A stretch of DNA of 64,000 bases, taken from contig NZ_CP046056.1 of the NCBI RefSeq assembly GCF_016132445.1, positions 1,364,001-1,428,000 on the forward strand. Reading direction: 5' to 3'. Both the position numbers and the translations under genes were made by a program. The notes beneath the pieces were generated by a model. The model made no database searches, was not told the origin of the DNA, and was given only the letters and a program-made list of their open reading frames with translations. This document shows positions 27,339-35,146 of this stretch, in pieces. This DNA is from Venatoribacter cucullus. GTDB taxonomy: Bacteria > Pseudomonadota > Gammaproteobacteria > Pseudomonadales > Oceanobacteraceae. Each line of letters begins with the position of its first letter. The stretch's first letter is position 1.

Positions 27339-27830
27339 ATGACCCAGTATGTAACGCCAGATTTGTGTGATGCCTACCCGGAGCTGATTCAGGTCGTAGA
27401 GCCGATGTTCAGCAACTTTGGCGGCCGTGATTCTTTCGGTGGCGAAATCGTGACCGTGAAATGTTTTGAAGACAATTCCAAAGTGAAAGAACTGGTCGAT
27501 ACCGACGGTAAAGGCAAAGTCATGGTTGTCGACGGTGGTGGCTCTATGCGTCATGCGCTGCTGGGCGACATGCTGGCCGAGAAGGCCGCCAAAAATGGCT
27601 GGGAAGGCATCATTGTGTACGGCTGCATCCGCGATGTGGACGTCATTATGGAAACTGACCTGGGTGTGCAGGCGCTGGGTACCAACCCGCTGAAAACCGA
27701 CAAGCGCAACATCGGTGATGTGAACGTGCAGGTTAAATTCGGCGGCGTGGTGTTTGTACCGGGCCAGTTTGTCTACGCCGACAATAACGGTGTGATTGTG
27801 TCGCCGCAGGCGCTGAGCATGCCGGAGTAA
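27339..27830 (+). CDS. rraA: ribonuclease E activity regulator RraA
   Basis: Trimeric protein that binds RNase E and the degradosome helicase and inhibits RNA turnover. The 163-residue chain has the family core: [39 protein letters not shown] and [12 protein letters not shown]. Related folds include HMG/CHA aldolases, but the length and the [10 protein letters not shown] segment fit RraA. ATG 27339 has AGGAG seven bases upstream. The RNase E gene lies 10 kb away in the same window. A strong terminator follows. Confidence 0.95.
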   Translation: MTQYVTPDLCDAYPELIQVVEPMFSNFGGRDSFGGEIVTVKCFEDNSKVKELVDTDGKGKVMVVDGGGSMRHALLGDMLAEKAAKNGWEGIIVYGCIRDVDVIMETDLGVQALGTNPLKTDKRNIGDVNVQVKFGGVVFVPGQFVYADNNGVIVSPQALSMPE

Positions 27831-27846
27831 GGCAGTCCGACAACCG

Positions 27847-27875
27847 GAAAAGCCGCCTGTGGGCGGCTTTTTTGT
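27847..27875 (+). terminator. rraA terminator
   Basis: AGCCGCC, loop TGTG and GGCGGCT (27851-27868) are followed by a T run. The first GntR-like half site overlaps the T run. Confidence 0.9.
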
Positions 27876-27893
27876 ATACCGCTTTGTATACCG
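27871..27893. promoter_or_regulatory. direct repeat of GntR-like half sites
   Basis: TTTGTATACCG occurs twice, at 27871-27881 and 27883-27893, 12 bp apart and so about one helical turn. Each resembles half of the palindrome at 27944-27957. Possible auxiliary operators for the adjacent GntR regulator. Confidence 0.45.
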
Positions 27894-27943
27894 ATCCGGC
27901 CCTGATGGCCGGAAACTCCCTTCTAAAACGATCCTGACAGCTG

Positions 27944-27957
27944 GATTGTATACAATC
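27944..27957. promoter_or_regulatory. putative operator of the prp GntR regulator
   Basis: GATTGTATACAATC is a perfect 14-bp palindrome, 15 bp upstream of the putative -35 box. FCD-type GntR regulators commonly bind short palindromes of the TTGTnnACAA kind. Confidence 0.6.
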
Positions 27958-27972
27958 TTAGTCGTAAAGCCC

Positions 27973-28000
27973 TTGAAATAGCCGGTTAAATCCGTATTCT
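27973..28000 (+). promoter_or_regulatory. putative prp operon promoter
   Basis: TTGAAA (27973-27978), a 16-base spacer and TATTCT (27995-28000). Predicted start near 28007, giving a short leader of about 28 bases that contains a second operator-like site. Confidence 0.55.
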
Positions 28001-28017
28001 TGCAGCACATTCAATGT

Positions 28018-28030
28018 GATTGTAGACAAG
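28018..28030. promoter_or_regulatory. second operator-like site in the leader
   Basis: GATTGTAGACAAG shares TTGTAnACAA with the upstream palindrome and lies just before the gntR start codon, where bound repressor would block transcription. The gene shows no clear Shine-Dalgarno here. Confidence 0.5.
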
Positions 28031-28034
28031 TTGC

Positions 28035-28703
28035 ATGAGCGAACCCCAAACCCTGGCTGACAAAGTATTCTCGGAACTCACTACGGCGATTGTCCGTGGT
28101 GAGTTGCGTCCGGGTAGTAAATTGTCAGAACAGACACTGGTGGAGCGTTATGGCGGCAGCCGCGCGCCGATGCGCGAAGCCATTCAGAAGCTGGAAGCCC
28201 GTAACCTGGTTGTGCGTGTTCCCCATGCTGGGGCCCGGGTGGTGTCGCTGAGTTTGTCTGAGCTGCGCGATATCTATGAGGTGCGCCTCGAGCTGGAAAG
28301 CATGGCCTGTCGTCTGGCCGCCCAGCGCATGAGCGATGCCGAAATCGCCGAACTCTACGGCCTGCTGGCCGAGCATGAAGCCTCTATCGCCGCCGAACAG
28401 GGCCAGAGCTACTACCAGAAAGCCGGCGATCTCGATTTTCATTACCGCATTATCAAAGGCAGCCAGAACAGCCGCCTGCATCAGATGCTGTGCGGTGAGC
28501 TGTATCACCTGGTGCGCATGTACCGCTACCAGACCAGTACCAGCGCCAAGCGCCCGTTGCAGGCATTGCTGGAACACCAACGAATTGTGGAAGCCATTGC
28601 CGCACGCGATGCGGAACTGGCCGAACTGCTGATGCGCCGTCATATTCAGGCGTCGCTGACCAATCTGGAAACCCGATTAGCTGAAGAGGAGGGTCGTTTA
28701 TGA
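28035..28703 (+). CDS. GntR family (FCD) regulator of the methylcitrate operon
   Basis: A 222-residue DNA-binding protein. The N-terminal winged helix ([39 protein letters not shown] is its span, with [14 protein letters not shown]) is followed by an FCD effector domain. Likely metal ligands lie in GDLDFHYRI and [12 protein letters not shown] members sense small organic acids; here the likely effector is a methylcitrate-cycle intermediate. Operator-like TTGTnnACAA sites surround its promoter, suggesting autoregulation of the whole operon. Its TGA overlaps the prpB ATG (ATGA). Other bacteria use PrpR of the sigma-54 type instead; a GntR in this place is common in Pseudomonas relatives. Confidence 0.9.
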   Translation: MSEPQTLADKVFSELTTAIVRGELRPGSKLSEQTLVERYGGSRAPMREAIQKLEARNLVVRVPHAGARVVSLSLSELRDIYEVRLELESMACRLAAQRMSDAEIAELYGLLAEHEASIAAEQGQSYYQKAGDLDFHYRIIKGSQNSRLHQMLCGELYHLVRMYRYQTSTSAKRPLQALLEHQRIVEAIAARDAELAELLMRRHIQASLTNLETRLAEEEGRL

Positions 28704-29578
28704 CTCCGGGTCAGAAATTCCGTAAAGCACTGGCGGACAACAAACCGCTGCAGATCGTCGGCACCATCAACGCCTACGCCGCCATGATGGCGGAGCGCAT
28801 TGGTCATCAGGCCATTTACCTGTCCGGCGGTGGTGTAGCCAACGCATCCTATGGTCTGCCGGATCTGGGCATGACCTCATTGAATGACGTGCTGGAAGAT
28901 GTACGCCGTATCACGTCAGCCTCCAGCCTGCCGTTGCTGGTCGACATTGATACCGGCTGGGGTGGCGCGTTCAACATTACCCGTACCATCCAGCAGATGG
29001 AAAAAGCCGGCGCGGCTGCTGTGCACATCGAAGACCAGGTAATGCAGAAGCGCTGCGGCCACCGTCCGAACAAAGAGATCGTCTCCAAAGGCGAAATGGT
29101 TGACCGTATCAAAGCCTGTGTGGATGCCCGTAACGACGAGAGCTTCTTCATCATGGCCCGTACTGATGCTTTCGCCCAGGAAGGTCTGGAAGCCGCCATT
29201 GAGCGCGCCCAGGCCTGTGTGGCAGCCGGTGCTGACGGCATCTTCGCCGAAGCGATCAAAACCGAAGAACATTACCGCGCCTTTGCCGACGCACTGGACG
29301 TACCGATTCTGGCCAACATCACCGAATTCGGTCAGACCGAACTGTGGAACCGTGAACAATTGGGCGAGTGGGGTGCGGCGATGGTCCTGTACCCACTGAG
29401 CGCCTTCCGTGCTATGAACAAAGCCGCGGAAACTGTGTACAAGAGCCTGCTGGAAGAAGGCGACCAGCGTAAAGTGGTCGATATCATGCAGACCCGGATG
29501 GAGCTGTACGATTACCTGAACTACCACAGCTTCGAGCAGAAGCTCGACTCGCTGTTTGCCGAAGGTAAAAACAAGTAA
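28700..29578 (+). CDS. prpB: 2-methylisocitrate lyase
   Basis: Last step of the 2-methylcitrate cycle, splitting 2-methylisocitrate into pyruvate and succinate. The 292-residue protein shows the isocitrate-lyase-superfamily barrel with the catalytic loop [12 protein letters not shown] (Cys about 116), DIDTGWGG for magnesium binding and HIEDQ. ATG 28700 overlaps the gntR stop and has GGAGGG upstream. Pyruvate made here can feed PpsA, encoded 2.4 kb upstream. Confidence 0.96.
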   Translation: MTPGQKFRKALADNKPLQIVGTINAYAAMMAERIGHQAIYLSGGGVANASYGLPDLGMTSLNDVLEDVRRITSASSLPLLVDIDTGWGGAFNITRTIQQMEKAGAAAVHIEDQVMQKRCGHRPNKEIVSKGEMVDRIKACVDARNDESFFIMARTDAFAQEGLEAAIERAQACVAAGADGIFAEAIKTEEHYRAFADALDVPILANITEFGQTELWNREQLGEWGAAMVLYPLSAFRAMNKAAETVYKSLLEEGDQRKVVDIMQTRMELYDYLNYHSFEQKLDSLFAEGKNK

Positions 29579-29684
29579 TTCGTCCGGCGTTGGGCGTTCC
29601 GGGTTCAGCGGGCATTGTCGATATTACCGCCCGCGCAGAACGCTCAACATTGAACGCTTAACCGATAACAACGAGGAAATAACA

Positions 29685-30812
29685 ATGGCAGCAGGAAAAC
29701 AACTGAGCGGTGCGGGTCTGCGTGGTCAGGTCGCCGGTAAAACAGCTCTGTCGACCGTGGGTAAATCCGGTTCCGGTCTGACCTATCGTGGTTACGACGT
29801 CAAAGATCTGGCCGCTAATTGCCAGTTTGAAGAAGTGGCTTACCTGATTCTGAAAGGCGAACTGCCGAATCAGGCCGAGCTGGATGCCTACAAAGCCAAG
29901 CTCAAATCCATGCGGGCTCTGCCGCAGGCGTTAAAAGAAGTGCTGGAGCGTATTCCGGCCTCTGCGCATCCGATGGACGTGATGCGTACCGGCTGCTCCA
30001 TGCTGGGCAACCTGGAAACCGAAGAAAGCTTCGGGCAGCAACAAGACGCCACCGACCGTATGCTGGCGCTGTTCCCGGGCCTGATCAACTACTGGTACAA
30101 CTTTAGCCACAACGGTAAGCGCATTGAAGTGGAAACCGGTGCCGACTCCATTGCTGAACAGTTCCTGTGGACGCTGCACGGTGAAAAACCGTCCGAGCTG
30201 CACACCCAGGTAATGCAGGCTTCGCTGATTCTGTACGCCGAACACGAATTCAACGCCTCTACCTTCACCGCTCGTGTCTGCGCTTCCACTCTGAGCGATA
30301 TGCACTCCTGCATCACCGGCGCCATCGGTTCTCTGCGTGGCCCGCTGCACGGCGGTGCTAACGAAGCAGCGATGGAACTGATTGAAGGCATGAACAATCC
30401 GGAACACGCCGAAGAAACCTTGCTGGGTATGCTGGCGCGCAAAGAGAAAATCATGGGCTTCGGTCATGCCATTTACTCTGAATCTGATCCGCGTAACGCC
30501 GTGATCAAAGAGTGGAGCGAAAAACTGGCCAAGGCCAACGGCGACACCAACCTGTACGACATTTCCGTACGTTGCGAAGCGGTGATGTGGCGCGAGAAGA
30601 AACTGTTCTGTAACGCCGACTTCTTCCACGCGTCGGCCTACAACTACATGGGCATTCCGACCAAACTGTTCACCCCGATTTTCGTCTGCTCCCGCCTGAC
30701 TGGCTGGGCTGCGCATGTAATGGAACAACGCGCCGACAACCGCATTATCCGTCCGAGCGCGGATTACATCGGTGAAGCGCCGCGTGTTGTGGTAGCGATT
30801 GCTGATCGTTGA
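29685..30812 (+). CDS. prpC: 2-methylcitrate synthase
   Basis: Condenses propionyl-CoA with oxaloacetate. The 375-residue length and the motifs GSLRGPLHGGANEAAM (His), KIMGFGHAIY.SESDPRN-type segment (His) and FYHAS-like DFFHASAYNYMGIP mark a type II citrate-synthase-family enzyme of the PrpC group. ATG 29685 (MAAGKQLSGAG) is preceded by GAGGA; an in-frame ATG at 29556 lies inside prpB and is rejected. A perfect 20-bp hairpin with a T run follows the stop. Confidence 0.95.
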   Translation: MAAGKQLSGAGLRGQVAGKTALSTVGKSGSGLTYRGYDVKDLAANCQFEEVAYLILKGELPNQAELDAYKAKLKSMRALPQALKEVLERIPASAHPMDVMRTGCSMLGNLETEESFGQQQDATDRMLALFPGLINYWYNFSHNGKRIEVETGADSIAEQFLWTLHGEKPSELHTQVMQASLILYAEHEFNASTFTARVCASTLSDMHSCITGAIGSLRGPLHGGANEAAMELIEGMNNPEHAEETLLGMLARKEKIMGFGHAIYSESDPRNAVIKEWSEKLAKANGDTNLYDISVRCEAVMWREKKLFCNADFFHASAYNYMGIPTKLFTPIFVCSRLTGWAAHVMEQRADNRIIRPSADYIGEAPRVVVAIADR

Positions 30813-30819
30813 TTTGTTC

Positions 30820-30845
30820 AGACCCCGTGCACGGGGTCTTTTTTG
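30820..30845 (+). terminator. terminator-like hairpin inside the prp operon
   Basis: AGACCCCGTGCACGGGGTCT (30820-30839) is a perfect palindrome followed by six T, directly before the acnD ribosome site. It should lower read-through into acnD, or act as a processing or stabilising hairpin for the prpBC message. Confidence 0.8.
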
Positions 30846-30858
30846 TTTGAGAGAGCCT

Positions 30859-33456
30859 ATGAACACCCAATTCCGCAAAGCCCTGCCGGGCAGCAGCCTG
30901 AATTACTACGATACCCAGGCCGCGGTAGATGCCATCAAACCGGGCAGCTACGCCACTTTACCGTACACCTCACGCATTCTGGCCGAGCAGCTGGTACGCC
31001 GCAGCGAGCCGGAACTGCTGAACGATGCCTTAACCCAGCTGATCGAACGCAAGCGCGACCTGGATTTCCCCTGGTATCCGGCCCGTGTGGTGTGCCACGA
31101 CATTCTGGGGCAGACCGCACTGGTCGATCTGGCCGGTCTGCGTGACGCCATCGCTGCCAAAGGCGGTGACCCGTCCAAGGTTAACCCGGTGGTACAAACC
31201 CAGCTGATCGTCGACCACTCGCTGGCCGTTGAATGCGGCGGTTTTGATCCGGATGCGTTCCAGAAAAACCGCGACATCGAAGAGCGTCGTAACGAAGACC
31301 GTTTTCACTTTATTAACTGGACCAAAACCGCATTCGACAACGTTGACGTGATCCCGGCCGGTAACGGCATCATGCACCAGATCAACCTGGAGAAAATGTC
31401 TCCGGTGGTGCAGGTAAAAGACGGTGTGGCCTATCCGGATACCTGCGTTGGTACCGATTCGCACACCCCGCACGTCGATGCCCTGGGCGTAATTTCAGTC
31501 GGCGTCGGCGGTCTGGAAGCGGAAACCGTGATGCTGGGCCATCCGTCCATGATGCGTCTGCCCGACATCGTTGGTGTCGAGCTGACCGGCAAGCGCCAGC
31601 CTGGCATTACCGCCACCGACATCGTACTGGCGCTGACCGAATTCCTGCGTAAAGAGCGGGTCGTGGGTGCCTATGTGGAGTTCTTCGGTGAAGGCGCGCG
31701 CAGCCTGTCCATCGGCGACCGTGCCACCATCTCCAACATGACACCCGAATATGGCGCCACCGCCGCCATGTTCTACATCGATGAACAAACCATCGACTAC
31801 CTGAAACTGACTGGCCGTGAGCCGCAGCAGGTGGAACTGGTAGAGCAGTACGCTAAGCAAACCGGCCTGTGGGCCGATGCCCTGCAAACCGCGGAATACG
31901 AGCGCGTACTGAGCTTCGATCTGTCCAGCGTTGGCCGCAACATGGCTGGCCCGTCCAACCCGCACGCCCGCGTGGCCACCAAGGATCTGGCCGCCAAAGG
32001 CATCGCCGGTAATCTGGACGCCGCCAAAGCACAAGAAGCGGAAGGCCTGATGCCGGACGGCGCGGTGATCATCGCGGCGATTACCTCCTGCACCAACACC
32101 TCCAACCCGCGCAACGTGGTGGCGGCTGGTTTGCTGGCGAAAAAAGCCAACGAACTGGGCCTGATCCGCAAGCCCTGGGTGAAGTCTTCTTTCGCACCAG
32201 GCTCCAAAGTGGCCGAGCTGTACCTGAAAGAAGCCGGTCTGCTGCCGGAACTGGAAAAACTGGGCTTTGGTATTGTGGCCTTCGCCTGTACCACCTGTAA
32301 TGGTATGTCCGGTGCGCTGGATCCGAAAATCCAGCAGGAAATCATCGACCGCGACCTGTACGCCACGGCGGTACTGTCCGGTAACCGTAACTTCGACGGC
32401 CGTATTCACCCCTACGCCAAACAGGCGTTCCTGGCGTCACCGCCGCTGGTGGTGGCCTACGCCATTGCCGGCACCATCCGTTTTGATATCGAAAACGATG
32501 TGCTGGGCGTGGTGAACGGCAAAGAAATCCGCCTGAAAGACATCTGGCCGTCGGATGAAGAAATCGACGCCATCGTGGCGGCTTCCGTTAAGCCGGAACA
32601 ATTCCGTCAGATCTACATCCCGATGTTCGATCTGGGCGCCAAGGAAAAAGCCGCCAGCCCGCTGTACGACTGGCGTCCAATGAGTACCTACATCCGTCGT
32701 CCGCCGTACTGGGAAGGCGCACTGGCCGGTGAGCGTACGTTAAAAGGTATGCGTCCGCTGGCGCTGCTGCCGGACAACATCACCACCGACCACCTGTCAC
32801 CGTCCAACGCCATCATGATGGACAGTGCCGCCGGTGAATACCTGCACAAAATGGGCCTGCCGGAAGAGGACTTCAACTCTTACGCGACCCACCGCGGTGA
32901 CCACCTGACCGCACAGCGGGCAACCTTTGCCAACCCGAAACTGCTGAACGAAATGGTGCTGGATGACAACGGTAAGGTGAAACAGGGCTCTCTGGCCCGC
33001 GTTGAACCGGACGGCAAAGTGATGCGTATGTGGGAAGCCATTGAAACCTACATGAACCGCAAGCAGCCGCTGATCATTGTGGCCGGTGCCGACTACGGTC
33101 AGGGTTCTTCCCGTGACTGGGCCGCCAAAGGCGTGCGTCTGGCTGGTGTGGAAGCCATTGCCGCCGAAGGATTTGAGCGCATTCACCGTACCAACCTGAT
33201 TGGTATGGGCGTACTGCCGCTGGAATTCAAAGCCGGCACCAACCGCAAGACCCTGGGTCTGGACGGTACTGAAATCTACGACGTGCAGGGCGACCTGAGC
33301 CCGCGTGGTGATGTGACTCTGGTCATTACTCGCGCCAATGGTGAGGTGGTGAAGGTGCCGATGACCTGTCGCCTGGACACCGCTGCGGAAGTGGAAGTGT
33401 ATAAAGCGGGTGGGGTGCTGCAAAAATTCGCCCAGGACTTCCTGCAAGGCGAATAA
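30859..33456 (+). CDS. acnD: Fe/S-dependent 2-methylisocitrate dehydratase AcnD
   Basis: Aconitase-family enzyme that dehydrates 2-methylcitrate to 2-methylaconitate, which PrpF then isomerises. The 865 residues contain the cluster ligands in SCTNTSNPRN and CTTCNGMSG. They also show DSHTPHVDALGVISVGVGGLEAE, GSSRDWAAKG and IGMGVLPLEF. Linkage to prpB, prpC and prpF distinguishes it from AcnA. ATG 30859 (MNTQFRKALPGS) follows GAGAG. It lies only 14 bp after the hairpin at 30820-30845. Confidence 0.95.
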   Translation: MNTQFRKALPGSSLNYYDTQAAVDAIKPGSYATLPYTSRILAEQLVRRSEPELLNDALTQLIERKRDLDFPWYPARVVCHDILGQTALVDLAGLRDAIAAKGGDPSKVNPVVQTQLIVDHSLAVECGGFDPDAFQKNRDIEERRNEDRFHFINWTKTAFDNVDVIPAGNGIMHQINLEKMSPVVQVKDGVAYPDTCVGTDSHTPHVDALGVISVGVGGLEAETVMLGHPSMMRLPDIVGVELTGKRQPGITATDIVLALTEFLRKERVVGAYVEFFGEGARSLSIGDRATISNMTPEYGATAAMFYIDEQTIDYLKLTGREPQQVELVEQYAKQTGLWADALQTAEYERVLSFDLSSVGRNMAGPSNPHARVATKDLAAKGIAGNLDAAKAQEAEGLMPDGAVIIAAITSCTNTSNPRNVVAAGLLAKKANELGLIRKPWVKSSFAPGSKVAELYLKEAGLLPELEKLGFGIVAFACTTCNGMSGALDPKIQQEIIDRDLYATAVLSGNRNFDGRIHPYAKQAFLASPPLVVAYAIAGTIRFDIENDVLGVVNGKEIRLKDIWPSDEEIDAIVAASVKPEQFRQIYIPMFDLGAKEKAASPLYDWRPMSTYIRRPPYWEGALAGERTLKGMRPLALLPDNITTDHLSPSNAIMMDSAAGEYLHKMGLPEEDFNSYATHRGDHLTAQRATFANPKLLNEMVLDDNGKVKQGSLARVEPDGKVMRMWEAIETYMNRKQPLIIVAGADYGQGSSRDWAAKGVRLAGVEAIAAEGFERIHRTNLIGMGVLPLEFKAGTNRKTLGLDGTEIYDVQGDLSPRGDVTLVITRANGEVVKVPMTCRLDTAAEVEVYKAGGVLQKFAQDFLQGE

Positions 33457-33457
33457 C

Positions 33458-33575
33458 GAAGCTGGCTGCGTTGCTGCAATAGCGTTGCGTCCTCGCTCGC
33501 CCCGTCGTCTACCGGTCGGTATGTCTCGGGGTCTCACTGCGGGGCGCCTTATTGCAGCGGCCTCGCCGACGCTTC
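33458..33575. repeat. nested inverted-repeat element after acnD
   Basis: Successive arms pair around a common centre near 33515: GAAGC with GCTTC (33458-33462/33571-33575), GCTGCAATA with TATTGCAGC (33473-33481/33550-33558), CCCCG with CGGGG (33500-33504/33527-33531), TACCG with CGGTA (33510-33514/33517-33521). Spacings on the two sides are nearly equal. It could be a dispersed palindromic repeat, a small non-autonomous element or a structured RNA segment between acnD and prpF. Confidence 0.65.
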
Positions 33576-33602
33576 TGAACCGTTGAATTATGGGCCGCTA
33601 AT

Positions 33603-33773
33603 TTGAAAGACTTAGCGGCTTATTTGTTAGAGCGTTACGAGCGCATGAAGGGCAAGGCAAAAATTTCCGAGGAAGCGGAGTTTACTGGTGTAAATGAGCA
33701 TTCTGAGGAAATTTTTAACGCCGCCATTCAAAGCGCAGTAGCTCTTGCTGAGTTTCTATGGAGAACTCTATGA
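33603..33773 (+). CDS. 56-aa ORF translationally overlapping prpF, unrecognised
   Basis: A frame of 56 residues beginning at TTG 33603 (or ATG 33645 for 42 residues). It is highly charged in the first half (YLLERYERMKGKAKISEE) and forms an apparent amphipathic helix in the second (EEIFNAAIQSAVALAEFLW). Its TGA overlaps the prpF ATG as ATGA, the usual sign of translational coupling. The reading frame is open only from about 33579, just after the palindromic element, so it might instead be the tail of a decayed gene. No family recognised and no clear Shine-Dalgarno at the TTG. Confidence 0.45.
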   Translation: MKDLAAYLLERYERMKGKAKISEEAEFTGVNEHSEEIFNAAIQSAVALAEFLWRTL

Positions 33774-34945
33774 ATCAGGTGAAAATTCCGGCCACTTATA
33801 TGCGTGGCGGTACCTCTAAAGGTGTATTTTTTTCTCTGACCGATTTGCCAGAGGCAGCACAGGTGCCGGGGGCAGCGCGTGACAGCATTCTGCTGCGCGT
33901 GATCGGCAGCCCGGATCCTTACGGTCAGCAGATCGACGGCATGGGTGGTGCGACTTCCAGCACCTCCAAAACCGTGATTCTGGCCAAAAGCGAACAGCCG
34001 GATCACGATGTCGACTACCTGTTCGGTCAGGTGGCCATCAACAAAGCCTTCGTCGATTGGTCGGGCAACTGCGGTAACTTAACCGCGGCAGTAGGCGCCT
34101 TTGCCATCAGCAAAGGGCTGGTGGACGCGGATCGTATCCCCCAGAACGGCATCTGCACCGTGCGTATCTGGCAGAAAAATATTCAGAAAACCATCATCGC
34201 CCATGTGCCCATCACAAATGGTGAAGTGCAGGAAACCGGCGATTTCGAGCTGGACGGCGTGACCTTTCCGGCTGCTGAAGTGGTGATTGAGTTTATGGAC
34301 CCGGCCGACGGCGAAGGTTCCATGTTCCCAACCGGCAACGTGGTGGATGACCTGCACGTACCGGGCATCGGTGATTTCAAAGTCAGCATGATCAACTCCG
34401 GTATTCCGACCATTTTCTTCAATGCTGCTGATATCGGTTATACCGGTACCGAGCTGCAGAAAGACATTAACGGCGATGCCGACGCGCTGGCGCGCTTTGA
34501 AACCCTGCGCGCTTACGGCGCCGTCAAAATGGGCCTGATTAAAGACATCAGTGAAGCTGCTGAGCGTCAGCACACGCCGAAAATTGCCTTCGTGGCGCCA
34601 CCGTCTGCCTACACCACCTCCAGTGGCAAGCAGGTAGCAGCCGGCGACATCGACCTGCACGTGCGCGCGTTGTCGATGGGCAAACTGCATCACGCCATGA
34701 TGGGCACCGCGTCGGTCGCTATTGCTACCGCCGCTGCGGTGCCGGGTACACTGGTGAATCTGGCCGCCGGTGGCGGTGAGCGCGATGCCGTTACCTTTGG
34801 GCATGCCTCCGGCACTTTGCGGGTCGGCGCTTCTGCGGCACTGGAAAACGGTGAATGGACGGCCACCAAAGCTGTGATGAGCCGCAGTGCCCGGGTGCTG
34901 ATGGAAGGCTGGGTGCGCATCCCGGCCGACAGTATCAGCGCCTGA
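33770..34945 (+). CDS. prpF: 2-methylaconitate cis-trans isomerase PrpF
   Basis: Isomerase of the diaminopimelate-epimerase-like fold that works with AcnD. The 391 residues start MNQVKIPATYMRGGTSKGVFF, typical of PrpF. Further hallmarks are DGMGGATSSTSKTVILAKSE and DWSGNCGNLTAAVGAFAI. ATG 33770 is chosen because GGAGA is five bases upstream, although an in-frame ATG at 33758 exists. A terminator follows. The gene closes the gntR-prpB-prpC-acnD-prpF operon. Confidence 0.96.
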   Translation: MNQVKIPATYMRGGTSKGVFFSLTDLPEAAQVPGAARDSILLRVIGSPDPYGQQIDGMGGATSSTSKTVILAKSEQPDHDVDYLFGQVAINKAFVDWSGNCGNLTAAVGAFAISKGLVDADRIPQNGICTVRIWQKNIQKTIIAHVPITNGEVQETGDFELDGVTFPAAEVVIEFMDPADGEGSMFPTGNVVDDLHVPGIGDFKVSMINSGIPTIFFNAADIGYTGTELQKDINGDADALARFETLRAYGAVKMGLIKDISEAAERQHTPKIAFVAPPSAYTTSSGKQVAAGDIDLHVRALSMGKLHHAMMGTASVAIATAAAVPGTLVNLAAGGGERDAVTFGHASGTLRVGASAALENGEWTATKAVMSRSARVLMEGWVRIPADSISA

Positions 34946-34969
34946 TAGCTTGCTGGATAGCATGAAAAC

Positions 34970-34999
34970 AAAACGGGGCCGAATGGCCCCGTTTTTATT
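34970..34999 (+). terminator. prp operon terminator
   Basis: ACGGGGCC, loop GAAT and GGCCCCGT (34973-34992) are followed by a T run and preceded by A-rich sequence. Confidence 0.9.
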
Positions 35000-35026
35000 T
35001 TAATTTTACAAGGGTGATAGCTTTTA

Positions 35027-35138
35027 TATGGTGTTCGGAGCGCAACGAGCAGACCGTATGCCGCAGGGATGCGGCATGCGAGCTCCCAAGGATGGGTTTA
35101 CAGCGAGTCTGCGAAAGGTGCTCCGAAAAACCACCATA
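35027..35138. repeat. nested inverted-repeat element after prpF
   Basis: Arms pair in order: TATGGTG with CACCATA (35027-35033/35132-35138), TTCGGAGC with GCTCCGAA (35034-35041/35120-35127), GCAGAC with GTCTGC (35049-35054/35107-35112). Inside the left half is a closed hairpin ATGCCGCA-GGGA-TGCGGCAT (35058-35077). The segment GATGGGTTTACAGCG in the right half recalls a dispersed repeat I have seen in marine gammaproteobacteria, from memory only. It ends just before the stop codon side of the leftward 609-aa gene. Confidence 0.7.
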
Positions 35139-35146
35139 AACTGCTT

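Noticed and set aside
31495-32409. 304-codon frame antisense to acnD
   Set aside because: Low-complexity His/Gly-rich shadow of a well-conserved acnD; same for 32797-33537.
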